61,992 bases of DNA, from NCBI GenBank assembly GCA_947252645.1, contig CAMXWF010000018.1, positions 1-61,992 of the forward strand, read 5' to 3'. Shown in pieces: positions 18,865 through 27,846 of this stretch. Under the pieces are notes generated by a model. The model searched no databases. It saw only the letters and a list, made by a program, of their open reading frames with translations, and was not told where the DNA came from. The translations under genes were made by a program, and so were the position numbers. Source of the DNA: an uncultured Bacteroidia bacterium (lineage in GTDB: Bacteria > Bacteroidota > Bacteroidia > Bacteroidales > CAJPTX01). Numbering within the stretch: position 1 is the first letter of the stretch; each line of letters opens with the position of its first letter.

Positions 18865-20217
18865 ATGAATATCATCGTAGCGGGCATCGGGGAGGTGGGG
18901 ACGCATCTGGCGACGAAGCTGAGCAAGTCGACCCATAGGGTCATGGCTATAGACCCAGACCCTGCGAATCTCCAACGGCTCAACGAGCAGGCGGACCTTG
19001 GAACCTTGCTGGGTTCGGCTACCTCTATTCCTATTCTACAGAAGGCCGAGGTAGGCCACACGGATCTTTTCATTGCAGTGGCGCACGCTGAGACGACCAA
19101 TATCATCGCTGCCCTACTGGCCAAAAAGCTTGGGGCCTCCAGGGTGATCGCCCGCATCGACACCAACGAGTACCTGGAGCAGGAGAATAAGCGCCTACTC
19201 AAGGACATGGGGATCGACACGCTCATCTACCCCGAGAAGCTGGCCTCGCAGGTGGTGATAGGTATGCTTGGGGAGACGGGGACGTCGGAGATGGTGGACT
19301 TCAGCGATGGGCGCCTAGTGTTCAGTACCCTTCAAATAGACAATGATACCCCCTTCGCAGGGCAGACCCTGGAGGCCATCGCCAAGCGCCCTTGGCACGA
19401 TGACTACCGGATCGCCGCCATTGCGCGCATGGGGCAGACGATTATTCCCCGCGGTTACGATACCCTGCTTCCGGGCGACAACATCTACGTCATCTCCACC
19501 AAGCGGGGCATAGAGGAGTGGCGACGCCAGCTTGGGGGCGAACATTTTCAGGTCAATAGCCTGATCGTGGTGGGGGCTAGCCGCATCGGCATTCGCACCT
19601 GCTTGGACCTGGAGGGCAAGGTTAAGTCAATCAAGCTCATAGAGAATGACCCCGAGAAGTGTAGGGCCCTACGACCACATCTCCATCGTACCCTACTGCT
19701 CAACGGAGATGGTCGGGATACTGACTTTCTCATAGAGGAAGGGCTGGACTCGGCCGATGCCTTTGTATCTGTGACCGGGGACTCGGAGACCAACATTCTG
19801 ACCAGCATGGCGGCCAAGCGGGCTGGAGCTAAACAGATCATCGCCGAGGTAGAAAATTTCAACTACATCTCACTGGCCGAGAGCATAGGGATAGACAACG
19901 TCATCAACAAAAAGCTCATAGCCGCCTCGTACATCTACCGCTACACCATGGAGGGCGGGGTCATCGACATGCGCTACCTGTCCGGGACCGATGCGGAGGT
20001 GGTGGAGTTTGAGGCACAAAGCAATTCCCTGGCCACTAGAAGTCGCCTGAAGGACCTCAATTTTCCAAGAAACTCCATTGCGGGGGGCGTTATTCACGAT
20101 GGCAAGGCCTCTATAGCAACTGGCGACACCATCATTGAGCCTGGCGACCGCGTGGTGGTGTTTGCGCTAGGCTCTGCACTCCAGAAGCTAGAAAAATTCT
20201 TCAAGAAAAACGGCTAG
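18865..20217 (+). CDS. trkA: Trk potassium uptake regulatory subunit TrkA (two RCK modules)
   Basis: 450 residues. Two tandem NAD-binding RCK units are visible: MNIIVAGIGEVGTHLATKL at the N terminus and SLIVVGASRIGIRTCLDL near residue 230. Each is followed by a TrkA-C domain (about 135-215 and 365-450). It forms the cytoplasmic ring that gates a TrkH/KtrB potassium channel. The start at 18865 places the first Rossmann strand at residue 2. The partner membrane gene, often adjacent, is absent from the window. It is divergent from pstC and ends about 97 bp before the convergent ribF. Confidence 0.95.
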   Translation: MNIIVAGIGEVGTHLATKLSKSTHRVMAIDPDPANLQRLNEQADLGTLLGSATSIPILQKAEVGHTDLFIAVAHAETTNIIAALLAKKLGASRVIARIDTNEYLEQENKRLLKDMGIDTLIYPEKLASQVVIGMLGETGTSEMVDFSDGRLVFSTLQIDNDTPFAGQTLEAIAKRPWHDDYRIAAIARMGQTIIPRGYDTLLPGDNIYVISTKRGIEEWRRQLGGEHFQVNSLIVVGASRIGIRTCLDLEGKVKSIKLIENDPEKCRALRPHLHRTLLLNGDGRDTDFLIEEGLDSADAFVSVTGDSETNILTSMAAKRAGAKQIIAEVENFNYISLAESIGIDNVINKKLIAASYIYRYTMEGGVIDMRYLSGTDAEVVEFEAQSNSLATRSRLKDLNFPRNSIAGGVIHDGKASIATGDTIIEPGDRVVVFALGSALQKLEKFFKKNG

Positions 20218-20313
20218 TGTCCCCAATGCTGCCCAACGTAAAATCGGCACGAATGGTGGGTGAAATGCATACGAATAGCCCGTTCGTCCAATGAACATGG
20301 ATGCGTGATGGGG

Positions 20314-21252
20314 CTAGGCGAGAAGGTGTCGGGCGTTGCGCAGGTCTTGGTCGATTTTTTCACGAAGGGCCTCTAGGCTACTGAAAGACTCCTGCCTTCG
20401 CAGCCAGTGGGTAAATAGCACCTCCACGTGTTTTCCGTAGAGATCCCCATGAAAATCAATGAGATGAACCTCAATTGCAAGTTCACCATCCTGTAGCACT
20501 GTGGGGCGTCGACCTACGCTGATCAACGATGGCCAGAAGTGTGCTTGCCCGTCTCCCAAAAGTCTACAAAATCCGGCATATACTCCCTCGCCTGGGAGAA
20601 GCTGGTGATCATACTCTGGGGCGATATTGGCGGTAGGGTATCCTAGTCGCCTACCTACTTGGTAGCCATGCTCTACCCTCCCCCTGAAGGCAAATGGATG
20701 CCCCATATAATCGTAGGCGAGCGCCATGCGCCCCTCAGCAACAAGTGCCCTGATGGCCGTGGAGCTGATCTCCTGCCCGGCGAGCCAAACCGCACTACCA
20801 CGGTAGGCCTGGCAGGGCTTTCCGTCAAGGTACTCCACCAACGTGCCGTAATTACCTTGTCCCCCTGCCCCGAAATGGTGGTCATAGCCCACGAAGACGG
20901 CACTGGGGTTGCACCTACTCCCCACCAGATGGTCTAAGAACTCCGTGGGGGTTTTGGCTGCAAATGCGCTGGTAAAAGGTTCCACCAAAACGTGCTGCAC
21001 TCCAAACTCCTCCATGAGCTGGAGCTTCTGCTCGAGGTCGGTCAAGAGATTAAAATTGCCACTCCTTGTGCCAAGTAGGTACGCGGGGTGGGGCCACATG
21101 GTGTACACTAAGGCTGGCACTTGGTGGAGATGTGCGTAGGAGAGCATGCGCCGAAGGAGGTATTGATGCCCAAGGTGAAAACCATCGAAGAATCCCACGG
21201 TGACTGCGCACCTGGGGAGATCGACACTCGCTATACTCTCGTATACCTCCAT
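20314..21252 (-). CDS. ribF: Bifunctional riboflavin kinase / FAD synthetase
   Basis: 312 residues. The N-terminal FMN adenylyltransferase domain has the nucleotidyl-transferase motif GFFDGFHLGH and continues with FVGYDHHFGAGGQGNYGTL. The C-terminal flavokinase domain (about residues 180-305) shows GRRLGYPTANIAPE and GVYAGFC. It converts riboflavin to FMN and then FAD in the cytoplasm. It is divergent from the HU-SPOR gene with 123 bp between starts. Confidence 0.96.
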   Translation of the reverse strand: MEVYESIASVDLPRCAVTVGFFDGFHLGHQYLLRRMLSYAHLHQVPALVYTMWPHPAYLLGTRSGNFNLLTDLEQKLQLMEEFGVQHVLVEPFTSAFAAKTPTEFLDHLVGSRCNPSAVFVGYDHHFGAGGQGNYGTLVEYLDGKPCQAYRGSAVWLAGQEISSTAIRALVAEGRMALAYDYMGHPFAFRGRVEHGYQVGRRLGYPTANIAPEYDHQLLPGEGVYAGFCRLLGDGQAHFWPSLISVGRRPTVLQDGELAIEVHLIDFHGDLYGKHVEVLFTHWLRRQESFSSLEALREKIDQDLRNARHLLA

Positions 21253-21344
21253 GCGTTCCGCTGTAGTAGAGGCAAAGGTAACAAGAACGAAGGTTATGTG
21301 TACACCGCCGAGGGGGAGAAAGTCGGGAGTAAGGGCGGAAAGGC

Positions 21345-21352
21345 TAAATTTG
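21345..21352 (+). promoter_or_regulatory. Bacteroidota -7 promoter element (TAAATTTG)
   Basis: TAAATTTG matches TAnnTTTG and lies 24 nt upstream of the ATG at 21376, with AGGGGG between them as a possible ribosome-binding site. It supports 21376 as the start rather than in-frame ATGs that would overlap ribF. No clear -33 element was seen. Confidence 0.45.
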
Positions 21353-21375
21353 CAGGGGGTAATACGTGCCAGCCT

Positions 21376-22341
21376 ATGCGTGTGGAAAGGTTAGTGAAGG
21401 ATATTCTGGGGCAGCATGACTACGTTGCGCTCCCAGGGCTTGGGAGCTTTTGCCGTAGCTACCAGCCAGCCAAGCTGGAGGCGAAAACCAATACCCTCCA
21501 TCCCCCGCAATGGCGCGTGGATTTCATCACCACGCGGCGGTTTGACGATGGCTGCATCGTGCACTACCTACAGCAGCGTTTCGGCTACCACCGGGAGAAG
21601 GCCGAGGAGATAGTCAAGGAGTGGCTTCGTGGCTTGACGCAGCAACTCCAAGAGGGCACCCCCGTACTTTTTTCTGGTCTTGGCACGCTGCGCCAAGAGG
21701 GCACAGGGGTCACATTTGCCCCCCTTCCCTCAACGCAGCAGGCCACAGGCACCTTTGGTCTACAGGCCGTCAAACTGCCTCCGACCATAGCGCAACCAGT
21801 GAAAAGAAAATCGCACCTTGGCCTCGCCATACTCCTGGGCACTGCGCTTGGCGTACTCATACTGGGAGGACTTATCGTCTACCCCTACATTGACTGGAGC
21901 TACGTAAAACGGCAACTCCCATGGTATAGGGAAGATGCTACCCCATTGCCTACTCCAGCCACAGTGGCAAACCACGAGGCAGACTCAGCCCCAGGGGAAC
22001 TCCCCTCGACGGTGCTAGGACAGCCAGCTGCTGACACCTCTGGGGCGGCGCAGTTCCCTGTCGATAGCGCACTAATCCAAAAGAAAGCCCTGCAATACAA
22101 CGAGGGCTCTAGTGGCACACGCTACTACTTGGTGGTGGGCGTATTCGACGTGGAGGCCAACGCCAAAAAGCGCTATGCGCAGCTCCTCAAAATGGACTAC
22201 TCTCCCAACATCATGGGACTCGACGGTCGCTTCTATGTGTACGTGGGTCTCTACACCAATCTCTCGATGGCCAATAGCCAAATGGGTCGGCTCAGGGCAA
22301 GGGAAGATGGCGTAGAGTTCTGGATTAAGGCCGTGGAGTAG
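21376..22341 (+). CDS. HU-like (CCDC81-type) and SPOR domain membrane protein
   Basis: 321 residues. The N-terminal ~130 residues form two HU/CCDC81-like halves (VERLVKDILGQHDYVALPG, EIVKEWLRGLTQQLQEGTPV, FSGLGTLRQEG). One membrane helix follows (LGLAILLGTALGVLILGGLIV, about residues 155-178), then a Pro/Ala-rich linker and a C-terminal SPOR domain (YYLVVGVFDVEANAKKR, FYVYVGLYTNLSMA, about 245-321). SPOR domains bind denuded septal peptidoglycan, so the protein probably sits at the division site with its HU-like part in the cytoplasm. Whether the HU part binds DNA is not shown by the sequence. The start is set by the TAAATTTG element and the family boundary. Confidence 0.85.
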   Translation: MRVERLVKDILGQHDYVALPGLGSFCRSYQPAKLEAKTNTLHPPQWRVDFITTRRFDDGCIVHYLQQRFGYHREKAEEIVKEWLRGLTQQLQEGTPVLFSGLGTLRQEGTGVTFAPLPSTQQATGTFGLQAVKLPPTIAQPVKRKSHLGLAILLGTALGVLILGGLIVYPYIDWSYVKRQLPWYREDATPLPTPATVANHEADSAPGELPSTVLGQPAADTSGAAQFPVDSALIQKKALQYNEGSSGTRYYLVVGVFDVEANAKKRYAQLLKMDYSPNIMGLDGRFYVYVGLYTNLSMANSQMGRLRAREDGVEFWIKAVE

Positions 22342-22346
22342 AGCGG

Positions 22347-22355
22347 TGTGGATAA
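22347..22355 (-). promoter_or_regulatory. DnaA box, exact TTATCCACA
   Basis: TGTGGATAA on the plus strand is the exact reverse complement of the canonical high-affinity box. Confidence 0.5.
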
Positions 22356-22491
22356 CTCAACATATAGGGTGCAAAACTCAGCTGAGAGGTGCTCAAAACT
22401 TGCGAGAAGTCGATTTGCAAATGTCAAAGCCATGCCGGTATAGGCAAGTGCGCGAGATAAGCAAGAAAATGTTCTAGGAACTCCAGACGAG

Positions 22492-22500
22492 TTATGCACA
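22492..22500 (+). promoter_or_regulatory. DnaA box, TTATGCACA
   Basis: This matches TTWTNCACA with G at the variable position. Confidence 0.45.
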
Positions 22501-22665
22501 TGAAATCGCGCAGTTTTGTAGCAGGAACGCAGCAATGTGGAGGTTGTCGACACTTGTCCATTAGCTACGTTTTCGTGTGATATGTAGAGTTTTTATACGT
22601 AATATAGAATATCAATACGATTGTATAAGCCTATGGCTAATGACATGTATGCTGGTCGAGGCCAC

Positions 22666-22674
22666 TTATGCACA
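22666..22674 (+). promoter_or_regulatory. DnaA box, TTATGCACA
   Basis: Second TTATGCACA, in the same orientation as the box at 22492, on the ruvB side of the AT-rich block. Confidence 0.45.
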
Positions 22675-22719
22675 ATTGCACTGTGCTACCATATCTTTTC
22701 CTCTCTATCTTAAAAAGAA

Positions 22720-23781
22720 ATGAGTGGATTTGATAGTGGGGCAAGATCTCGAGAAAACGCCCTGCCTGAGGAGGTTCGCTACCTAGGTGAACAGGTCAAT
22801 GAGGAGTTTGAGGGCCAGATACGGCCACAAACGTTCAGCGATTTTCAGGGGCAGAATAAGGTGTTGCAGAACCTCGAGGTGTTTGTCCAAGCAGCAAAAC
22901 TGCGCAAGGAACCTCTTGACCACATTTTGTTTCATGGCCCACCGGGTCTGGGCAAAACGACTCTAGCGCACATCATTGCGCATGAGCTTGGGGTAGGCCT
23001 GAAGATCACAAGTGGCCCAGTAATCGATAAGCCTGGCGATCTGGCTGGTTTGTTGACCAATCTACAGCCTGGCGATGTGCTGTTTATTGATGAGATCCAC
23101 CGTCTTGCGCCAGTCGTGGAGGAGTACCTCTATTCTGCCATGGAGGATTTTGTGATCGACATCATCATCGACAAGGGGCCCTCTGCACGTACCATCCAGA
23201 TAGAGCTCAACCCCTTTACCTTGGTTGGAGCTACAACACGTAGTGGATTGCTTACAAGTCCATTAAGAGCAAGGTTTGGTATTAGCTGTTTACTTGAGTA
23301 TTATGATGTAGTTGTCATTGAGCGCATAGTAATGCGTAGTGCCTCTATACTCAAGGTTCCAATAGTTGCCACTGCGGCTGCAGAGATTGCACGTCGAAGT
23401 CGCGGGACTCCCCGTATTGCCAATGCGCTTTTGCGCAGGGTGCGCGACTTTGCCCAAGTCCAGGGGAGTGGTACAATTGACCTTCCTATCGCCAAGCATG
23501 CCTTGGATGCCCTTAGTATCGATAGCCTTGGTCTCGACACCATGGATCGTAAGATCCTTCTTTGCATCATAGAAAAGTTTCGCGGTGGGCCAGTTGGCCT
23601 AGCCACTATTGCTACCGCGGTGTCAGAAGACACTGGGACTATAGAAGATGTCTATGAGCCCTATCTGATAAAGGAAGGCTTCATTCAGCGTACTCCTAGA
23701 GGGCGTATTGCGACCCCGCTTGCGTTTCGCCACTTTGGATTAGAAGGTCAGAGGCCGGGGGCTACGCTGTTCGACCCTTAG
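22720..23781 (+). CDS. ruvB: Holliday junction branch migration ATPase RuvB
   Basis: 353 residues with all RuvB landmarks: FHGPPGLGKTTLAHIIA (Walker A at 73-80), Walker B FIDEIHR, sensor 1 GATTRSGLLTSPLRARF with the arginine finger, and the C-terminal winged-helix phrases RTPRGRIATPLAFRHFG. It drives branch migration with RuvA; ruvA and ruvC are not nearby. It converges with uvrC, and the two stops overlap by 4 bp. The AT-rich gap upstream may serve both as its promoter region and as an origin. Confidence 0.97.
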   Translation: MSGFDSGARSRENALPEEVRYLGEQVNEEFEGQIRPQTFSDFQGQNKVLQNLEVFVQAAKLRKEPLDHILFHGPPGLGKTTLAHIIAHELGVGLKITSGPVIDKPGDLAGLLTNLQPGDVLFIDEIHRLAPVVEEYLYSAMEDFVIDIIIDKGPSARTIQIELNPFTLVGATTRSGLLTSPLRARFGISCLLEYYDVVVIERIVMRSASILKVPIVATAAAEIARRSRGTPRIANALLRRVRDFAQVQGSGTIDLPIAKHALDALSIDSLGLDTMDRKILLCIIEKFRGGPVGLATIATAVSEDTGTIEDVYEPYLIKEGFIQRTPRGRIATPLAFRHFGLEGQRPGATLFDP

Positions 23782-25619
23782 CTCTTTTCCCTATCTTCCA
23801 CTTTGGGTACTTCCCCCTTTGCCTGGCCATTTTTCTTCGCCAGTAGCCCATCAAGTGCGCCCCATATGATTTTGGCCTTGGCGGGTCCTAGGCATCGCAC
23901 GAGCTTCTCTAGCCCTTGCTCCTTGATTTGCTCCAAGCTGTCGTATTCCTTGTAAACTGCTTCTACGCTCTTTTTCCCTATCCCTGCCACCTCGTTGAGC
24001 AGGGAGCCCTGCATGTGCTTCAGCCTTCTCTTGCGGTGGTGGGTGATGCCGAAGCGATGGGCCTCATCCCGCAGGTACTGTAGTAGCTTGAGTTCGTCAG
24101 AGCGTTTGTCTATGGAGATTGGATAGGGATCTCCCGGCAGATAGACCTCCTCCAGTCTTTCAGCCAGGGCAGCCAGGGGTATCTTTCCCTCTAGGCCCAG
24201 CGACTGTAGGGTTTCTATCCCCATCTTAAGCTGGCCTTTCCCGCCGTCGAGGAGTATGAGGTCAGGGTATTCGTTGGGGGCCATCTTCCCATACCTCCTC
24301 GTGATCACCTCCACCATGGTCTTGTAGTCGTCGGGGCCTTCCACCGTACGCACATTGTAGATCCTGTAGTCGCTTTTCTTTGGCTTGCCGTCTACGAACA
24401 CCACGACGCTCGACACGGCATCCTGCCCTAGTAGGTTCGAGTTGTCGATGCACTCGATACGCCTTGGAATGCTAGGAAGCTTTAGAATAGTCCTGATCTT
24501 CTCCAGCGTGGCCTGCTCGTCCTTCACGAAGGGCTTACGCAGGTCCTGTATGTAGACTCTGCAGTTCATCACGCTCAGGTCGGCTAGCTTTTTCTTCTCT
24601 CCGCGGATGGGCGTGTCGACCCGCAGCTGCCCCACCATTTTCTCCTCAAGTGGGATATTGGTGATGATGGACGTTGCGTGACTACCAAACATCTCCTGCA
24701 TGGCAATGAGTGAGCGCTCAAATATCTCCTGCTCGTTTTCACCAAGCGGATTGCGTATCTCACGGTTGGTAGACATGGTGATGTATCCCTTGCGTACCTG
24801 CATGTAGTTGGTTACCGTGTGCTCCTTCCAGCATACCACGGTAAGGATGTCTAGATTCCCCACAGCGGGGTTGGCGACCACCTGTTTGCTTTCGTACTCC
24901 CGCAGCCTATCTATTCGTTCCTGAATGATGCCTGCCTCCTCATACTCAAGTTTTTCACTCAACTCCTCCACCTTTTCCTCTAGCCGCTCTAGGATGTGCC
25001 CACCTTCCCCCTTCAGAATTTGCCTTATGCTCTCGATGGATTCTAGGTACTTTTCTCGTGTTTCTAGACCTTCGCAGCAGCCCTGGCAGTTGTGGATGTG
25101 ATATTCTAGGCATACTTTGTGCTTGCCCTCGGCGATGCTATCCTCGGTGATATCGAAGCGACAGGTCCTGTATGGGGCCACTTTTCTGATTTGCCGTAGC
25201 ATGTGTGTAATAGACTTCGCGCTGGTATAGGGCCCGAAGTATTCCCCGTACTTTCTGTTGTAGCGCCTGGTGACGATGATGCGTGGATAGTGATCTTTTG
25301 TGATGCAGATCCACGGGTAGGTTTTATCGTCCTTGAGCAGGATGTTGTACTTAGGCTTATTCTCCTTTATCAGGCTATTTTCTAGTAGGAAGGCCTCCCG
25401 CTCATTATTGACTACTATGAAGTCTAGATAGGCTATTTTTGAGACCAGAATCCTGGTTTTTGGCGTTAGGTTTGCAGGGGCCACGAAGTATGAGGACATC
25501 CTATTCTTTAGATTCTTGGCCTTCCCCACGTAGATGATTTGCTTCGATGCGTCGAAGTACTTATACACTCCAGGATGCTCTGGAATGAGAGTCAAGAAAT
25601 CTCCTTGAGCTGGGAACAT
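23778..25619 (-). CDS. uvrC: Excinuclease ABC subunit C
   Basis: 613 residues. The N-terminal GIY-YIG nuclease (GVYKYFDASKQIIYVGKAKNLKNR) makes the 3' incision. A UVR-like helix pair (ERLEEKVEELSEKLEYEEAG) contacts UvrB. The C-terminal RNase H-like half (RIECIDNSNLLGQDAVSSVVVF, LILLDGGKGQLKMG) makes the 5' incision, and helix-hairpin-helix motifs end the protein (LNEVAGIGKKSVEAVYKEY). Nucleotide excision repair. It begins 277 bp after the mnmG stop, and the gap holds two parS-like sites. Confidence 0.97.
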   Translation of the reverse strand: MFPAQGDFLTLIPEHPGVYKYFDASKQIIYVGKAKNLKNRMSSYFVAPANLTPKTRILVSKIAYLDFIVVNNEREAFLLENSLIKENKPKYNILLKDDKTYPWICITKDHYPRIIVTRRYNRKYGEYFGPYTSAKSITHMLRQIRKVAPYRTCRFDITEDSIAEGKHKVCLEYHIHNCQGCCEGLETREKYLESIESIRQILKGEGGHILERLEEKVEELSEKLEYEEAGIIQERIDRLREYESKQVVANPAVGNLDILTVVCWKEHTVTNYMQVRKGYITMSTNREIRNPLGENEQEIFERSLIAMQEMFGSHATSIITNIPLEEKMVGQLRVDTPIRGEKKKLADLSVMNCRVYIQDLRKPFVKDEQATLEKIRTILKLPSIPRRIECIDNSNLLGQDAVSSVVVFVDGKPKKSDYRIYNVRTVEGPDDYKTMVEVITRRYGKMAPNEYPDLILLDGGKGQLKMGIETLQSLGLEGKIPLAALAERLEEVYLPGDPYPISIDKRSDELKLLQYLRDEAHRFGITHHRKRRLKHMQGSLLNEVAGIGKKSVEAVYKEYDSLEQIKEQGLEKLVRCLGPAKAKIIWGALDGLLAKKNGQAKGEVPKVEDREKS

Positions 25620-25759
25620 ATCAATTAGAGATCATTGCGTTTTCTACGAAGTGGGAAACCTGCGATAGTTGATCTCCCAATACCACCACGCCACACCACA
25701 AGCATATATTTTCTTACTACCGCCGCACGGTAGAAATCCCTTCATTTTCCCTGGCATTT

Positions 25760-25775
25760 TGTTCCACGTGGAACA
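25760..25775. promoter_or_regulatory. parS-like ParB binding site (TGTTCCACGTGGAACA)
   Basis: This is a perfect 16-bp palindrome that fits the broadly conserved parS pattern tGTTnCACGTGnAACa. It lies in noncoding DNA between uvrC and mnmG. Confidence 0.75.
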
Positions 25776-25803
25776 TACCCATCGCAATCCTATGCCTTGA
25801 GAA

Positions 25804-25813
25804 GTTGTACAAC
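25804..25813. repeat. Palindrome GTTGTACAAC between the two parS-like sites
   Basis: A 10-bp palindrome. An identical 10-mer occurs at 47825-47834 in another intergenic region. No function can be assigned. Confidence 0.25.
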
Positions 25814-25864
25814 AAAGCGAGTCCTAAAAAGGAACATACCACAGCGCCCTGGTGGTGTGGGGAA

Positions 25865-25880
25865 CGTTCCACGTGGAACA
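25865..25880. promoter_or_regulatory. Second parS-like site (CGTTCCACGTGGAACA)
   Basis: The 14-bp core GTTCCACGTGGAAC (25866-25879) is identical to the site at 25760; only the first base differs. The centres are 105 bp apart, about ten helical turns. Paired sites are common in centromere-like parS clusters. Confidence 0.7.
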
Positions 25881-25896
25881 TATCCTATGGTTAGCT

Positions 25897-27846
25897 TTAC
25901 TTTTCCAGCCCCCCATCGCTTGGCCGCTCTAGCCGCAGGATGAGCTGCAAAATGTCGCTAGGCTTTATACCGGGGATCTTCTTAGCCTCCCCTACGCTGC
26001 GTGGGCGTAGTTTCCGTAACTTCTCACGTCCCTCTATGCTTATGCCCTGTAGCTGCGAGTAGTCGATCCAGTCTGGTATGCGTAGCCCTTCCTTGCTACC
26101 AATTGTCGCATTCTCCCGACTTTCCTTCAGTATGTAGTCTGCGTATTTTGTCCTTATCTCTGCCCCATCTAGGATGGAATCCATGAAAGTGTGCGAAGTA
26201 GAATCCCCATGGTTATTCCCCTGCGCTCCAGAATGCGCATTCTTAATCTCCTCGCATCCTATGAGTGGCAGCAGAGCCCGAATACTAACCCCGGGACGCT
26301 TCAAGAGATCTCGGGCTTTCATGCCCTGTCGAGCCAGTGGCAACCCAGTGCCAGCCAGTAGTCTGTTGGCACTTTCTTGGGTAACTGAGGAGCAGGCCAG
26401 CTTTTCCATCCATGAGGAAATGCCCTCCGCCTTGGCTTGGTAGAATTCCCAAACGTCGTCATCAATCAGTCCTAGCCCATGCGCGAGTGGCATAAGGCGC
26501 TCGTCGGCGTTGTCTTGGCGTAGCTCCAGGCGATGCTCTGCGCGCGATGTGAACATCCGGTAAGGCTCGTCAGTGCCTTGTTCCAAGAGATCGCTAATCA
26601 TCACGCCGATGTACGCCTGGTTTCGTCCTAGCACCAACGCCTGTTTTCCCATGATTTTCAGCGCGGCATTGATACCAGCCACCACCCCCTGGCCTGCGGC
26701 TTCCTCATAGCCTGTCGTTCCGTTCACTTGTCCAGCTAGGTAGAGGTTTTCTATCACTTGACTTTCGAGTGTTGGAAGCAATTGCTGTGGATTGAAGTAG
26801 GTGTATTCTACTGCGTACCCGGGCCTGATGATATGGGCTTCCTCAAGCCCCCTAACGCTGTGGAGCGACTCCTCTTGGATTCCCAGTGGTAGAGAGCTGC
26901 TGAATCCGTTCACGTAGACAATATTGTTGTACCTGCTCTCTGGCTCTAGGAACAATTGGTGCGACTCTTTATCTGGAAACACCCTGATCTTGTCCTCTAT
27001 GCTTGGGCAATACCGCGGGCCCTTCCCTCGGATGATGTGGGTGTAGAGCGGGGATTGGTCTAAGTGTGCCCTGAGAATGTCGTGCGTGATGCTGTTGGTG
27101 TGCGTGATGTAGCAGGGTAGCTTGGGTAGAGTGTTGCGTTCTTGTGGGTAAAAGGCGAATTGCCCTGAGATTTTGTCCCCCGTCTGTTGTTCTAACTCCT
27201 CGTAGTGAATGGTTCGGCCATCTATCCGCGCTGAGGTACCCGTCTTAAACCGTCGCGCTTCTAAGCCGAGCTCACTGAGTTGTGCCCCTAGCCCTACTGC
27301 GGCCGCTTCCCCAATCCGCCCACCTGGCCAGTGCCTAAGCCCTATGTGGATTTGACCGTCTAAGAAAGTACCAGCTGTTAGAATGGTGGAATTTGAATTA
27401 TAATCACCACTACAAAATGTACTTACGCCAACACAACTTGAATTATGGACTATAATTCCAACTACAACGTCCTGTATGAGAAATATATTCTTATTTTTAT
27501 GTGTCACCTTTCTCCACTCGTAGGAGTAGAGTTCACGGTCGCACTGCGCCCGGGGACTATGCATGGCGGCCCCTTTAGAGAGGTTGAGCATGCGGAACTG
27601 TAGCGTTGTGCGGTCAGTAATTTTAGCTGTAAGACCTCCTAACGCATCAATTTCGCGTACGATTTGCCCTTTGCCAATCCCCCCTATCGAGGGATTGCAG
27701 CTCATTTCGCCTAGACGCGAGATGTCCGCAGTGATGAGCAGCACAGTGAGGCCTAGCTTTGCGGCCACTTGGGCGGCTTCTAGGCCGGCGTGGCCGCCGC
27801 CAACCACTATGAGGTCGTAGTGGCGATTATCGCGATGCGCACCCAT
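25897..27846 (-). CDS. mnmG: tRNA U34 carboxymethylaminomethyl-modifying enzyme MnmG (GidA)
   Basis: 649 residues. The N-terminal FAD-binding motif is VVGGGHAGLEAAQVAAKLG. Further hallmarks are MSCNPSIGGIGKGQ, PGYAVEYTYFNPQQL, LAGQVNGTTGYEEAAGQG and the C-terminal GIKPSDILQLILRLER. With MnmE it installs cmnm5U at the wobble base of certain tRNAs, using FAD and methylenetetrahydrofolate; mnmE is not in the window. Its start overlaps the ybeY end by 20 bp. mnmG is often near the replication origin, which fits the parS-like sites just downstream. Confidence 0.97.
   Translation of the reverse strand: MGAHRDNRHYDLIVVGGGHAGLEAAQVAAKLGLTVLLITADISRLGEMSCNPSIGGIGKGQIVREIDALGGLTAKITDRTTLQFRMLNLSKGAAMHSPRAQCDRELYSYEWRKVTHKNKNIFLIQDVVVGIIVHNSSCVGVSTFCSGDYNSNSTILTAGTFLDGQIHIGLRHWPGGRIGEAAAVGLGAQLSELGLEARRFKTGTSARIDGRTIHYEELEQQTGDKISGQFAFYPQERNTLPKLPCYITHTNSITHDILRAHLDQSPLYTHIIRGKGPRYCPSIEDKIRVFPDKESHQLFLEPESRYNNIVYVNGFSSSLPLGIQEESLHSVRGLEEAHIIRPGYAVEYTYFNPQQLLPTLESQVIENLYLAGQVNGTTGYEEAAGQGVVAGINAALKIMGKQALVLGRNQAYIGVMISDLLEQGTDEPYRMFTSRAEHRLELRQDNADERLMPLAHGLGLIDDDVWEFYQAKAEGISSWMEKLACSSVTQESANRLLAGTGLPLARQGMKARDLLKRPGVSIRALLPLIGCEEIKNAHSGAQGNNHGDSTSHTFMDSILDGAEIRTKYADYILKESRENATIGSKEGLRIPDWIDYSQLQGISIEGREKLRKLRPRSVGEAKKIPGIKPSDILQLILRLERPSDGGLEK

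Larger units (their letters stand above)
22342..22719. other. Candidate replication origin (DnaA boxes plus AT-rich block) upstream of ruvB
   Basis: 378 bp without a gene. Three exact matches to the DnaA-box consensus TTWTNCACA occur: TGTGGATAA at 22347-22355 (TTATCCACA on the minus strand) and TTATGCACA at 22492-22500 and 22666-22674. Between the last two lies an 80-bp block (22561-22640) of about 30% GC, far below its surroundings and a possible unwinding element. dnaA itself is not in the window. Two parS-like sites lie about 3 kb to the right. Confidence 0.55.
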
